From positions 52,745,304 to 52,809,303 of the forward strand of contig CM050650.1 of assembly GCA_027574665.1 (NCBI GenBank): DNA of 64,000 nt, given 5' to 3'. Under the pieces are notes generated by a model. The model ran no database searches. It saw nothing but the letters and a program-made list of their open reading frames with translations, and was not told the origin of the DNA. Origin of the DNA: Rhynochetos jubatus. Taxonomy: Eukaryota > Chordata > Aves > Eurypygiformes > Rhynochetidae. Positions within the stretch are counted from its first letter, which is position 1, and the number at the start of each line of letters is the position of its first letter. This document shows positions 13,401-28,400 of this stretch, one piece after another. The position numbers and the translations under genes were made by a program.

Positions 13401-16400
13401 ATAGGTCAATAAAATTGGCATAATTTTTATAAAGGCTGGTAGAAACTCCTTTATATATTTAAGGAAGTAAGTCTCACTAAAACAGGAAAAAATGCTACCT
13501 ATGCATAGAATTTGCATTAAAGTAATAAAATTTCACAAGATATCCAAGTAATAAGACATATACTCATCACCATCATGTAACTGAAGAGGCTGAAAAGAAC
13601 TGGGCTTCTCCAGCTTGGAGAAGAATACAAAATAGCAGCCTTCCAGCAGCCAGAGGGAAGTCACCAAGAAGCAGCAGCCAGGCACTTTACTGAAGTGCAC
13701 AGCAAGTAAACAAAGGACAACAGCTATAAATTGGAACGGGAGGTTCTAGGTGATTCCTCCTTCCCACTATGACGATTATGAAGTACTGGAATGGGTTGCT
13801 CAGATAAGTTAGAAAATTTCTTTCCTTGGAGATTTTAACAGCCCAGTTGGATAAAGCCCTGAGCCACCTGCTCAGAAATCAGTGTTAACCCTGCTCTGAG
13901 CAGGAGCTTCTACTGGAGATGGACCAAGGTATTTTCCAACCCAAATGGTGCCACAATGACTATGTTCTTTTGCAAATGTGGTCCACATGTGCACTACGAG
14001 TTACCAGTGTGGAGCAGTGATCCCAGCTATCTACCAGATACTTCCCCTGTTAAAATTAAGGGTACAGTTAAACAGGCTTATGCACACAGTCACACAGTGA
14101 GTTCTTTCTGGCCAAAGATGGTCAACCTTTCCAGAGGTTTAGGCAGTACAAGAGTGACAGTGATGAACCAGATGCTGTAGGGCATATCAGTACAATATGA
14201 GTAATACAGGGAGAGCCTGGACAGATGCCACTGGCAAGCTTTAGGCTATGAAGAACTCCACAAATCAGGACCTTGTCAAGAACATTTCAAAGATGATATC
14301 ATCAGTTCCATACACAGGACCAAAACCAGAGGTAGGAAACCAGCTTCAAGGCATGGTTGAGAAGATGTGTTAGACAGTAGTAGCTTATATTTACTAGGAG
14401 ATGGTGTAGTGTTTTGTGATGGAGGGCACCTATGCAAGAAAAATAAACTTCACCTACAGAAGATTCTGACTATCTGCAGTTAAAATGAGAAAAGCTAAAG
14501 AAAATGTGAGGAAATAAAAGGGCTCAAAAGAATACAGGATGATGCATTCTTCATCCGTAACAATGCAAGTTATTTCCACAAGAACATTGTGGGGGTGGGG
14601 AAATCGCATTTTAGACATAAAAATTATTAAAGCTTCCATAAAACCCACTCACAACATAAGAGATCACCAGACATTCTGAACAGCAGCATTTTGCTGGACA
14701 TTTCTGCTCTCACCCCTCACACTAAACAACTCTTGATTTTACTAACCTGAAAGGAAATGTACATATGTAGCTTTCAAGTTAAGTAATGCTACTTCTTCAG
14801 TTAGACAAAATCTTGGATAAAAAAGTAAAAAGGTGCTCTTCAAAATGGATTTATATAAAAATGAACAATGTTTACCTCTTCTGCCAGTCGGCTATCACGC
14901 AAAGTTGGGGGAATTCCTGGGTGCTTTGCCAACAGTTCCACCAAATTGTGTGTCGAATGAAGTCTCTGAATATACACAAAGTCAAGAGCAATCATGGAAA
15001 AAAAACCCACATCGAAACATCTGTGACACAAAGCTTAAACAGTGATGAAAGCTTACAGCAAGAAATTAGTATTAATTTAAAATTAGGCCTTCCCCCCCAC
15101 CCCATTAATCTAGAAGCATCTTAGAAAATAAACATTCTTTTCCTCATTTTACTGAGTTAGGAAATGAAACATTAACAAGACCTTCTTCAACACCTCAAAA
15201 GTAAATCAGCAGGCAAACTTGATACCATGTCACCAGGTTCTGTCCCATACTCACCCTCCTACTTGAAACAGCCCTTGACTATTATGGAAAACAAGTTATT
15301 TATCTCAGAGCACATTCTTTGGTAAATATCTTTCAGAATATTGTATAAGGAGACAATTCACTTACAGTTTGTTTTGCTTTAGATAAGCTAAGGAAAAAAA
15401 ACCTAGCTCTCAAGAGCTTCATTAGTTTTTTGTATTTTTCACTTTTCTGAAATAAAAGATGACTGACCAAAACATGAGCTTGTTGTTTATTTTCAGTGAA
15501 AATAAACTTGATCATTAATATAAAGCAATTCTATTCCTCTTCCCTAGGCTTACCCTACGTATCCCAAACCAGACCCCTAGTAACATGCTGCCTATCTCAC
15601 ACAAACTCATATTAATAACCTCCACTATCATGAACTTGTGCTCGTCTCACCTCATGGGATTCACTTCACCTTTGCCCTATTACTATCTCAGCCACTGAAG
15701 AGCACCGGAAGGCAGCAGTTTACCATTAGTTTCGAGAGCTACACCTACACAGCTGGGAAGTACTCAACAGAAGTTGAGTTTTATTACACAAAGGTGGTAT
15801 TAGGCAGTGTATATGTTGACGGAAAAGCCCTTTATTGGATTGCATAATCCAGTAAAACAGCTTTATTAACAAACTTGTTATGAGTAGCTTAACAAGACTA
15901 TGCTGATATGGCTATGCTAAGTGAAAAACGCCTCTGGGAAGTCACAGAGGAGGTGGTTGGTTTGAAGTAGTGAAATGGAGCCATCAGATGACCACATGCA
16001 AAACAATCAAAGAATAAGTTAGTGAAGCAAGCAAAATAAAGAAATAGACAACAATAGATGGTTTTTTAATTACCTGTCATTAACATTTTAAATATCTTGT
16101 TATGCTTACAAGAATTTTGGTCAACTTATAACTGACACTTTATGAAGAAATATGAAGATGTTACTTACAAACCATTGCTTTTTAATCAGGAAAGTCATAT
16201 TTTAATATAGTATTCACAACATATTAATAGATTTCCTGAAGAGAAAATTCACTTCGGTTCTTTTTCAAGTTTTGATGCCCTTTCAGAGAAAATCATCTGC
16301 AGTGCAACAATTTTATTGTTCTCTACCACTTGGCACATTAATATTCTCAGTGCAAACGCTGCATCCTATTTTTGCAGCAGGTAATATAGTACCGTTAATG

Positions 16401-19400
16401 TGAGCAGTCAATCACATACACAAGTCTAAGAATTCAGCTTGTTAGGTTTGTTGCAGAACAGCAGGTGGAGATCATACACTGTTTCTGGGATACCATGAAG
16501 ATTCAGAAACAAAAGTTTCTAGACATACAGCAGCTTTAAAAAAAAAGAAATGTGAAGGTCACTTGACAGATTCCTACCTAAAGTTTGTGATAATGACAGG
16601 AAGCTGAAAGAGTCATTCAGCCCACCACTGGCACAAAGAACAGACTGACCTGTTAAATGAAATCTAAAGTATTCCAGTTCTTAATTACGTCTCTTTACAT
16701 TTGAATGTTCACTCACTTGCAAGGAATCCGTTTTGAGCTTTTCTTTGTGCTCTTCAGATGACCTTAACACTTCTCTGTACAGCTCTGCAGCCAAAGTATA
16801 TTCTCCTGAATTAGAAGAGTAACAAAAACACACATACACATATTATGTTGGTTTTTAAATATACAAATGGCCATGACTGGCCATCACTTTTAACATACTA
16901 AGATGTATACAGAAAGGTTGTATAATATTCTGCTTGTCTCCAGGCAAATCTTCCCTATTCATTCTCACTCTCCACCCCCCCAAGATAAAAACCAAAACCA
17001 ACTGGCAAAAGACAGTAAGTATTTTATTTTACAAAGACTAAAGCAGTTTCTGAATTAAATATATTTGTGACTGCCAAGATCAGTAGACTTCTTGATCTTA
17101 ACATATGTATTCACAGTTGCATAAATCCAGAAAATCTCACATGTGCACGAAAGAACCATCAGCTACAACTCACCAGTGATGCATTACTAAATTCACACTG
17201 CAAATGCATTATTCACTCTTCCAGTGAAAACAATGAAAATTATGTCACACTTCAGAAATGCAGAAATGATTAAATACATGCAAGGAGCATAACTACTGAT
17301 GTAAGCTGCTAACATAACAATCACTTCTCAGAAAACAGATTATATAAAATAAAAAAAGAAATAGGAAATTGAAGTTGCATATGGAAAAGCAGCAAAAAAA
17401 AAAATCTTTCTTTTCTGAACTGACAAATTTATTTAGCCAGTAATATTCTTAGAAGACTCTGAAAACACGCAGAATTACAGGGACATGAAATGTATACAGA
17501 CAGATAACAGTAAAACAAAAATCATCTTCCTCCATATCTGGAAGTGTAACAACCCTACTGTTACATACCCGATATTTTTATTCTTTATGTTAGACTGACA
17601 AGCCGAAGTGTCTAAGGTTAACCCTTACAATAACACAGTAACCAAGATGTTCTTGCTCTGTGTTAGGCTGACAGCAATGTTAAAGGTTAATTCTTAAAAT
17701 AATATAGCAGTTGAAATGCCTTTCTGTGTTAAGTTTTTAGACGACATTTTGTTCTTCACTGTGTGCTGTTTCTGATTGTAACATGTTCTGTTTCAATGGT
17801 ATTTGATTAGGATTAGTTGTTTTAATTCCTCTTTCTCACTGTGCTCTATTATACACTAGGTAACCTTGTCATCACATTTTCTTAGATTTGCACTGCTCTG
17901 TTATGATGAGGATCAGCTGTTTTGACTTTATTCCTCCTGCTATCTTAAGCTATTCTGGACAAGGCACTAGTTTTAATGATATTTCAGATGTTAAGCTGCA
18001 TTGATGATATACTGTCTCACTATTCTGGCGATGCCCTGTACTTTTTCAAAATACATTGCTGGGATTTTGCCAATACCCTGATTCTCAGTATCTCTTCCCA
18101 AACCACATTGCTGGGAAAGGTTTGATTACAGGAGAGGGGCCCCTTATCAAAAGCAGGAAGGTACAGGATCATTAGTATCTCAGGTGTGTCCTTGGAAGCT
18201 GAGAAGTGTTTTTATAAATTAGAAGACATTTTAAGAATCCTGTCCTTTTTCTGAACTTTGCTCATTAACAGCTGATTATAGTACTAATAATCACACCCAT
18301 AGGTCAAAGAGACCCCTGCCCAGGTGAAGACCCTTCCCCTGAGCATGCATAACAGTGTAAGTAACATGTCAGCAATATTGTAACTGTATAACCAACCATT
18401 GTAAAGGAGGATGGATTGGGAAATTACTGGACCTAGAGGTTTTGTGTATAAATGCAGATCAAAGAACTCTGTTTGGTGTGCATGCTAGGCAGAGGTATCC
18501 CCCACGCACCAGGCGCAGCAATAAACCTATGTCGGCTTTTGAAAATACCCATTGGTTTAGAGTTTTCTTTGTTACTTTTCGGTAACACTATTTCAACATC
18601 TGTTGCTTCTCACATTGAAAGAATTGCCAGTTTTAAGGATGTAGTCCTGCAATGGGCTACTCCCATTACTAGTATCAAGCCAACAGTTACATGCTGAAGT
18701 TGCAAGACCTCAAAGTTGAGGCTTGTCAGCCCTCCTTTGGATTCTCCTTGACTTGCCTGCACCTTTTACTTGGCGTAGCTGTGACAGCAATTTCTGTAAT
18801 TCACCAAGTGTCTGTGGCCAATTTTTTGTTTGTTGGTTTGTTTTTTTTTTTTACTTTTTTTTTAATCTTTGTGTGGTACATTCACAGCTTTATAGAGATA
18901 GCAGTAACAAGCAGTTATTTTATGAAGAATGAGATATTTACAACTAACACGATGATGTAGTGTAGAGAAATACAGGCCTAATTACAACAGCAAAGGCCTT
19001 GAAAAGTAAAGATATAGGATGCAGTGTAGAGGAGTACAGCCATGGGATGCTAAGAGATGGTGCACAGGCTTGGCAGTGAATAAGGAAGCCATGGCTATAA
19101 ACAACTCACCCACAGTCAAAGAAATGCAGACCTAGAGCTGGACAAAACCGGCTTTAGGGGCAAAGAGAACAAAGAAATAGTATGTAACATTCATAAAAGG
19201 CATCATGTATACTAAATTTGGTGTTAATGTGGAGCTGCAGACCAATGAAGAAAGAGAAAGGTGTAAAAGTGTGCTAGCAAACATAAAAGTGACCCTAACC
19301 GATCCTTCAGTGAGAAAGAAGAAACCATCAACACAAACATCCTAGAGTTACAGACCAGAACCTTGCCTCGGTCCTGTTTTTGTTTCTTACCAGATGCAAT

Positions 19401-22400
19401 TTTCATCCATCTGCTTTTCAAAAAGGGCAAACATAATTTTTGCTACTAGTGTATTTTATAAATATCTGTATAGAAATCTTTTTAAGCACTTAATTCTACA
19501 CAAAACTTTGACCTTCATCCTGCAATCAAAGTATTTCAAGCCTACTAACTACAGACTAGAGAAACTCAATGTAGCCTTTCTGAAGGCAAGTAACAGAACA
19601 GGCAGTTTGCTTGTTCTCTTTGAAGGAAGACTTTTACATGAGCTGGAAAAATTCAAGCAGTTTGTCAACTTGGCAAAGAGGCATTTCTTTCACATTCATG
19701 ACTAAGTAATTTTAATTTATTATTTTGTTTAAGTGGGACATTCAAGATTAATATGATTTTTGTTTCCCATTCAAGACATTTTTTTTTTCCTCTTAATTCA
19801 GACAAAATCTACATTGACAGAGCTGTCTAGCAGGCAGCAGCAAACAGGTCCCACGGTCAGCAGCTTACATGGCAGGGGGCACAAAGGGAGCCCAAAAAGC
19901 AGTACTGATAAAACAAAAGCAGGTTAAGTACAATTATACACAACTTCTTTTATCCTCCCAGTACACAAATGATAGAATCAAGAAAGAATATAAAACAAAA
20001 AAAGCCAGAAATACTCCAAGACACCTCAAAGATGCACCACACTACACCTGTGTTTTTCTCCCTCATCTAGAACAAACGCTGTTTTTTGTTACAAACCCTG
20101 TTAGAAGCCTCTCTAGTTTCCCAAGATTTCACTATGGCTTTTTCACCAAATTTAAAGAAGCCGCTGTTTATATATGGTGTCATCTAAACCACAATTAGCC
20201 TACTAAAAGGCGTAACGAGTATGCTACAACCATCCAGTCTTACCTTTAATGATATGGATACCAGCTAAGCCGTTCAGAGCGCACACCAACTGTCGGTGAG
20301 CTTCCTCACACTCCGTTCGACATTTCTTCTGCAGAGATGTTAGCAGTTCCTCCATGGTCATAGTGCTGCAATGGAGACCAAACAGCTCACATGTGAAACA
20401 AAGCCACAATACCAGAGAAGTAAAACTGTCATGCTGTGCAGACATTGTTACATGCATCCAAAATACTGTGCAAATGTTTAACTGAGGTCTGTTTACTTAT
20501 TAAAACACCCTAGTTGTCACTTTTGCTTTCAGATAGAGCTTTACTCTAACTTGAGTATGTCAAGAGGTTGACATGTCCTAAACCCAGAAAGAACTAAGAA
20601 ACGAGGAAAATTAGAAGTAGGTAAAAAAACCTTCTCACAGCAAAATATTTTGCTCCTTCTGTTACAGTGATGAACTGGAAACAAGCAAAACCAGAACTCA
20701 TTTTGGTAGAAACTGTTCAAATGAAAACAGCTATGAGAGACTACATTTCTCCCCTCCATTACCAGTCTAAACATACAAAACAGATAAGGTGTAACAGTAA
20801 AGAGGAAAATGTGTGAAATGAGAACAGAGAAGATTAAAAAGTATCATTTTAAACTTCCTTTTCTACACTTGTTTGTAGTATTTGTAATTCATAAGAGACA
20901 TTTGGTCAGAAGATAATTAGCTTAACATAAAAATATAGGAAATTGAGAGGTAAGAGAGAAGCAAGAATAACGATGAGAAATAAGAAAAAGAAGCACAAAG
21001 GACAGCTTGGAGTATGGCCAAGGGACAAAGAATCCAGGCTGTGAGAAGACTGATGCAAAGAGACAGAAGAGTAAACTGCAAGAACAGTCTACAACAGCTG
21101 ACCTGAGGCTGCTTCTATGACCAATTGCTGCTCTGAGACCAGACACTATCCCCCCCCTCCCTGAAGCTCTGCTCCTCAGCCTCGTTCACCTTCAGAAGTA
21201 TTTACTATTTGGCCTTTAGTGCTGTGGAACAGAGTAAGAGGTGATCTAACTACTGTGCAGTCTGGGCCCAAGCTATGCTGAAAGGGTATCCCTGTCCCTC
21301 TTTACAACACTGTTCATTTGCAGAAACTGTTCCTGGAGTTTACACTATTGTGTTACACTAGAGCACACCTTAATTCAATAGAATTACTTTTCATAATTAG
21401 TTGATTTCTGCTGATGTATTGGCAAACAGACATAGCACCTGCTGCACATACTTTGGTACTTCTACCGCTGCTAATTATCTTTCACTTACAAAATCTTCAG
21501 CAGATTCAAGAAAAAATATAAAAGAAAAAGGATGCACATATACAATATAAAATATAGTCTGAGACTACCAACTAATACAAAAAGAAGGTGTTGGGATTTT
21601 TACTCAGTTTAATTAGGGAAGCCTAGAAAACTCCCTTTTCAAGGGCTGTATTTTTGCTGAGCAAATGTTCTAATTTAGTGCCTTCACTATACAGGTGGAG
21701 GAAAAAAAAGCCATCTAGCATAGATTATGCTCCAAGCTCAGCTTTCTTGCTCCACTAAATTTCTTTCCTTTGAAGTTCTAGCACTGAATGTCTTCGTTAT
21801 TCTCATACATACAAGCAAAGCCAGGAGCCAAATCTTCTCTCTCTTCGCATCTACTGCTGCAGTCAAGTTTGGTTCACAGAAAAAAATATAGATAGTGCTT
21901 GGAAATAACTTTTCTTTTTACACATACACAGATAGCCTGGGAGGAATACAGAGAAATTGTCTGAGCAGCCAGGGATCAGGTTAGGAAAAGTAAAGCCCTG
22001 ATAGAATTAAATCTGACCAGGGATGTCAAGGGCAACAAGAAAAGCTTCTGTAAGTATGTCAATGATAAAAGGAAGACTAGGGAAAATGTGTACTCCACTA
22101 GCTTATTTAATTGCAAATTTCTTGTACAGACTGGTGGGAATATTGATTTCTCCAATGTTTAAGACCTTGCTTCCACACCAGCAGACTGCTAGACAGAAAG
22201 CTTTACAGGACAGTGCCTACTATTGGTCCCTGCTGAAGTAGGTGCAAATGAGAATGGAGAAGGAATAGGTCACAAAACTTCACAAAAGGATAGAAGGAGA
22301 CTGAATACAATGGATGAACACGAGCAGGAAACAGTAGAAATAACACTGGCAGCATTAAAAGTTTAAGTTCTCCCCTACCTGTAGCTTAAAAACAGAAACA

Positions 22401-25400
22401 ACACATACAGTGCTCTGAGAGCCTGGCATGGGAACAGCCTGTTCCACCACAACTCCCCTTCTAATTGACTGAACAGTAGCAGCTACATGTTGCAAAGAGT
22501 GCTAGCAACACTGTTTTGGTCTAACAAAGGCTGAGGCCAAACTGGTATTTGCAGGACACTTGAAAGGAAGATGACCTTAAAAGCAGGGGAAGGGGAGAAA
22601 TAAAAAAAAGCATTTGAACAGCTTTCAAGTTTGGATTTACATTTACAAATTCTGCAACTTCACATTAACAACATTTTCTTTAATTCAAAGAATTATTCCA
22701 TTCTGTTTATCCATTTTGCTCATCGTTCTCATTTATGAACATGAGTTTTGCAAGAGGCAAAGATCAGTGAGCCTTTTTAAAAGTGAAAGACAATCTGATT
22801 TGTTTCACACTCAATCTGTCAGTTGCAACACCCTAGCATCCATCAGCATCAAAGTTAAACTGCTACTGCACAAACAACTGCCTCAGTACCATGTTCTTTA
22901 ACGGAAGAATTACACTGACTATCCTGCTACATCCTATTCAACTTCAGAGGTCAGCTTGGTGTGGCCCAGTTGCACGTTTAACTACAGAAGCTTAAAATCA
23001 GGTTTGAGAACTGTACAAGATCTTGCACCACTAGGGACTATCAGAGTTTTGCTCTGGATAAAACAAGCCGTTTAAGGACAGAAATTCACCTTTTCTGTAA
23101 CTGCAAGAACTCTCCCCGAACAGCTTGCGGATGACAGCAGGCCTGCCTCAGCCGCAGCAAAGGGTACAGAATAGAAGTCACAGTCCTTCTATCTAGGCTA
23201 CTAAGCTTAAGAGTCCAGTCTGAAATCTTCCTGAGTTTTGCCAACGCATCCTGGCAGCAGACCTCACGCTGGCGATGATAGAAGTGTCTCTCCACAGGAG
23301 AAAAGTGAAGCCAGTGTACATTTTCTGTCTGAGGGGGGATCTGAATCTGCAATTAAAAAAGGAAACAAGTAATTTGCAAACAAAGCTCTTGATAAACGTT
23401 GGCCAGGAATTTTAAAAACCCAAACCCTTATTTACTTGGTCGATCACATCCTTCTTTGCTGATCTCCACATTATCTTGGCAATTAGACTGTAGAGAGGCC
23501 GAGGATTTTTCCTACAATAAGGTCGATATAAAAGTTGGTCCCACCAATGTTTGACCCAGTAAGGGTCAACTCCAAGAAAAAGGACTAATCCATACAGATC
23601 TGCAAGAAAAGAAAGTGTTTTAGAACAATGCTTGTGTTTTAATACTTCAAAATATGCCTCCAAAAAGTTAACTTTCTATGAAAGGTTACCAGGCATAAAG
23701 CAACTACATTCTGGCCATTACCTTTTCCACTTGTTTTCCAGTTATTCCCTTGCCAAAATAGCTAATTTGAGGCAGAGGACGGGGTGGGGAAAGGTGGGGG
23801 TTCTCTCCTTTAGCTAGCAGTTGATTTTCACAGAATTTGCAGGAATATAACTGTTTGTGAGACACTTTCCTAGTTTCAAGTTTAGCAGAACAGAGCAATG
23901 AATTTAAACCTATTCAGAGCAGAGGTGAGAGGCAGAAGTTACACGATTGCATATGGTTAACTGGGTTTGCCAGGTTTTTCTACAACAATATTACACGGTA
24001 TCATTACTTCATAGCCTGCTGTGCACCAACTGTCTGCTGCCCACCATCCTAAAAGGGGCTGCAATTCAGAAGACATTCACTTTTCTATTAAGGCAGAAGA
24101 AATTAACAAAATACACTTTTGTTGTTTTCTTACTAATTGAGAGAATACAGCTTGCTAGTTCTGCCCAGTTCACAAACCCATCTTTCTGGGGGATGAAATC
24201 TAAGGACATAATGACTTTAAGCTCGTACCTAAATCTTACTGGAAAAATACAAACGCACATGTTTAAATACTGCATGTGGACAATGCAGAAATAGAAGTGT
24301 ATGATGGTATTTTATAGATAGTTCTTAAAGATGCAGTGTCTACATTCTTTATTCTGTTAGCTTGATGGTAATGTTGGTATTCAGCTGAGAGGCGTAACAC
24401 ATTCACCAAATACATCACACACCAGGGGAAGAACAACCTCGGGAATCATTTCTGTGCAGGAAGCGATGGCTTACCCAGCGGTCCTATGCCACTCTATTAC
24501 AGCAGCAGCGGCACAGATTCAAATTAGTCAGCAGTTTTTATCTTCTATGTGATGAAGGCTGCCTCAGTATAGCCTGAGTGCCTCGCCAGCATGTTTTATG
24601 GACAATATGACATTTCAGGTATGTGTTAAATTAACACTATCACATACAAGGACTTGAACAAGTTAATAACAGTCAAATCAATCACTTCCTTCTATAGTGT
24701 TTGCTTTATTAACTACATATTCTCACAACAATTATGCACGTTTATAAATTTAATCCACAATTCTATAATGAATTAATCTACAATATTCACTTTTATAATA
24801 GTGTGGTGTCTGAACAATAGTTCCCAAATGTACAGAAAACCTTACACTGATTTATCCACTTTCAAACCCATTGCTTCAGTGTGTAGCACATACTCCTAAA
24901 TCTAAAGAACACAGGGAGATCAAGAAGTTAAGACAGTTCCCTTTCTTTTTTAATATCTGCCTGAAGCCTGTCTTCAGAAACTGAGTACCTCTCAAAACAG
25001 ACAAGCTAAGTGACACCTGCTAACAGAGCTCCCTATTCCACACATCTCAAATCATTAAGTCCTTACATAAGGACTTAAGACAGTTTTATAAAGTTCTGGT
25101 ACAATTTTTAGAATTTATATTCATGGCAGCTGATGCCCACAGAAGTTCATACGGGGCTACGCAAAAAGCAAATACAGCTTTGTTTTCTGTATTTGACAGT
25201 TAGAAGGATTCTGTAACCAGAGCAGATTATCTTTAGCCGCAACATAGAAGGGTTAATATTTACCCACTCTGCTAAGTGAAAACTGAAGAACAGACTTCAG
25301 ACAGCTGTTCGACATACAGATGCTTTACTCCCCAAAGTATTTGCCTAACTCAGGGAGATAAAAATTGCAGAGCTGAAATCCTTTTATGTTGATACATTTA

Positions 25401-28400
25401 TTGATGTCTTTATTACATGCTTAAGGCTTATGTTTTAACAAGTCCGAGTATCAAATGAACTGAATGCAAAACTACCAGACATTTTAACCGCTTCAAACCG
25501 CTAACTCATTATCAGCACAAAGAAAACCCACAGATGACACTGCTGCATATAAACCTCACCTTCTAATCCTCGCTGCACAGGAGTACCACTGACACACCAG
25601 CGATTGATTCCGCTTAAACGGAGTGCCATTTCAGCAGCCTAGCAAAAGAAGATAGAACCAATGGTAGGAAAAACAAACTAAAACCACCCCACAACCAAAA
25701 AAAAAAGAGAAATAGAGTGGAGCAGTCTGAAAACAAGTGGACCTTATCTTTAAGAAGTCTGAACATCTTATCAATAATGTAAGATTAGCAGATCTATAAG
25801 CAACATTGGTACAATGTATTAAGAAAATGTGTATAAAGTTATTGAGCTATTTTTTTGAAGGTAACTGAAAGCTGATAAAAGCCATATCCACTTCCAAGTA
25901 ATCAAGTGCAATTAAGGGTTTACAAAAGGCAAACAGTTAGCAAAAGAAACAGTTCATAAAAAAATATTAAAAAATTAAAGCCTATAAGCCATTACGTAAG
26001 TAGCATTTGCATCTTCCTGTCTTGAGCAAAAAGACTGGACAAATACTAATTAAAAATAATCTCCCTCTGCAGACTGCAGCCCTAGAGTTTGCAGACACTC
26101 TGCTGACTAATTTAGCTCCTAGAACCAAAGGACATATCTATGCCTCTGAACCATGTTACTGAACAGGCTAGTGTCTTGTTTGAAACTATCAAACCACAAA
26201 CAACATCATGACCCAGTTGCTGTTATAGATTAAGTATTTTTTGAGCTGGATATACTTTAGTCTGCCAAAATTCCAAGAGGAGAACCATTCAATAAGTGAG
26301 TATCTCCAACAGAAAATTCAGTTCTAAAGAACAGGCTACAAGGACAAATTACCTGAGTGCACTGAATGTTAGAGAGAGAGAGGGAAGTCTATTACTGTTT
26401 ACAATAAGCTTGTCAAAACCTTTTCAAGTTGAACACATGCATGACTGGGAATGTCATACCTTTGCAGTAGTGCATTCAACCATTTGCGCTTCATCAAGGC
26501 AGATCCTCCACCACTCCACTGCTACTAAGGGGCTCGGGATAGCCATGTACCGTTTCTGGTTCCTGAAGCGGCGCCCATCTTCGCTGTTGCTGTGGGGTAT
26601 GTCTACGTAGTTCAGTTCAGTGCGGAGGACATCATACGTGGTGATAACCACCTCCTGCTCTGCCAACATGTGTGGCTGCAAAAAGCCATGCTTCTTCACG
26701 CCTTGATATACCTGCATAGTTTTGTATTCAACAGCATGACAGCAAAAATAAAGGTAAGAGACACTTCAGTAGAAGTCCCCAAACATCAGTACAGCTTAAT
26801 ACGTGCATGCTTTTAGAAGTCTTCCTCACATAAAATGAAATCATCCATAAAACCTGTATTCATACGGTAGCATGGTAGGAAATCCATACAAGTAACAGAT
26901 AATAAATGCAAAAATTTTATGTGTAATTATTTAGATCTTTGCAAAGCATTATTTTTTTTTCCTCATCTGAAGAAAACAGGACTTCAGTGTTTGCTATAAC
27001 AGTAGTTTGTTTCAACAGCTGCATGCAAGATTAAATACTCCGTAGCATTGTACAGAGCAATATTATGTAAGTCAGTATTACATGCACTGTCCTCTCCTTT
27101 ACTGTAGGTGTATTACCTTCCACACCACCACCCCAAGAATTTCATGGATGATTTAGGCAGAGACAGAAGTATGCAGCAAAATATTTATAAACCAGAAATT
27201 CTACTCTGGGTAATGTTATCTACAGAAAAGATCTCTACAGAGACTCGTGAAATAGAAAGAATACCCTAGTAAGAAACAATCCCTGTGCACCAACACAATA
27301 TTATTATAAACCTTTCATATTGACATTTGTTCTAATATCAGAAGTATTTTTCTTATCTCTTCTGTCATATTAAGCAAAATACTTTTGGAAACATACAGCA
27401 GTTTGAATTTAAAATCAGTAAGCTAAACCAAACATTTTACTATGTGTTTTTCCACAGAATCATTCCATATCTAAAGAAAACACAATATGTATTATGAGTC
27501 CTAATATACTTACAATACAAAACCATATTAAAATTTCAGATGTGTGGTACAGCACAGAATCAAAGATATTTTTAAAACAGGAGTGTTTTCTCATCTCCAG
27601 GATTTTCAGCTGCTAAGAGATTGTTACCAGAGCTATATATCAATCACCTTTTTTCCCTTCTGATACAAACTTTTACTCCCAGTTTACCTCAGGAACCTAC
27701 TTCAAAATTACAGGCATCCATCGCTTTAAGAATTTTATTTTGTTACTTCTTGTCACTTATCTATTAATATTAATCACAATATTAAAATAGATAAGGCTTT
27801 CTTCTGACAGATACAGGAATATCTCTATTTAAAAAGTATCTATATTCTAGTCTCATCTTCAAACAGCTAGCATCTTTCTATTCCCCTCTCATTCGGTGAG
27901 TTCATGACTTATTATATAGACACTAACCAAGATGGCCCATTTTCACCTGCAACTACCCACAATTTTTACCATTTAAGAATATCAGTCTTTCCAGTCCCTT
28001 GCAGTGTCACAAACTTTAATGTCCTCTTAATTCACACAACTAATAGTTAAAAAATGCGTAAATTAAGGTGCCTCAATAAAACCTTGGTTTACTCCCCCCT
28101 CCCTTTACCCCTTGATGATCAGCACATGATGGATTTCATTGTTAACGTCACTTTTACCGTGCTTTTCCTTCCAGCAATCATCTTCCTCTACATTTGTGCA
28201 TAAGGCAATAGTGTTTTCTGTCAACTGAAGAAAAAACTTGCAGAAAATTTCTGTTCAGTCCCACAGTGTGACAACAGAGCATGTGCTACCCGGTCAATGA
28301 CACAAACTAAAAACAGAAAAAGGAAGGAGGGGAACATGCTCACTGAAGCAACTGTTAGGAAGGAAAAATAGCTGCCTAAGTTAAATGATCTCTTCCAAGT

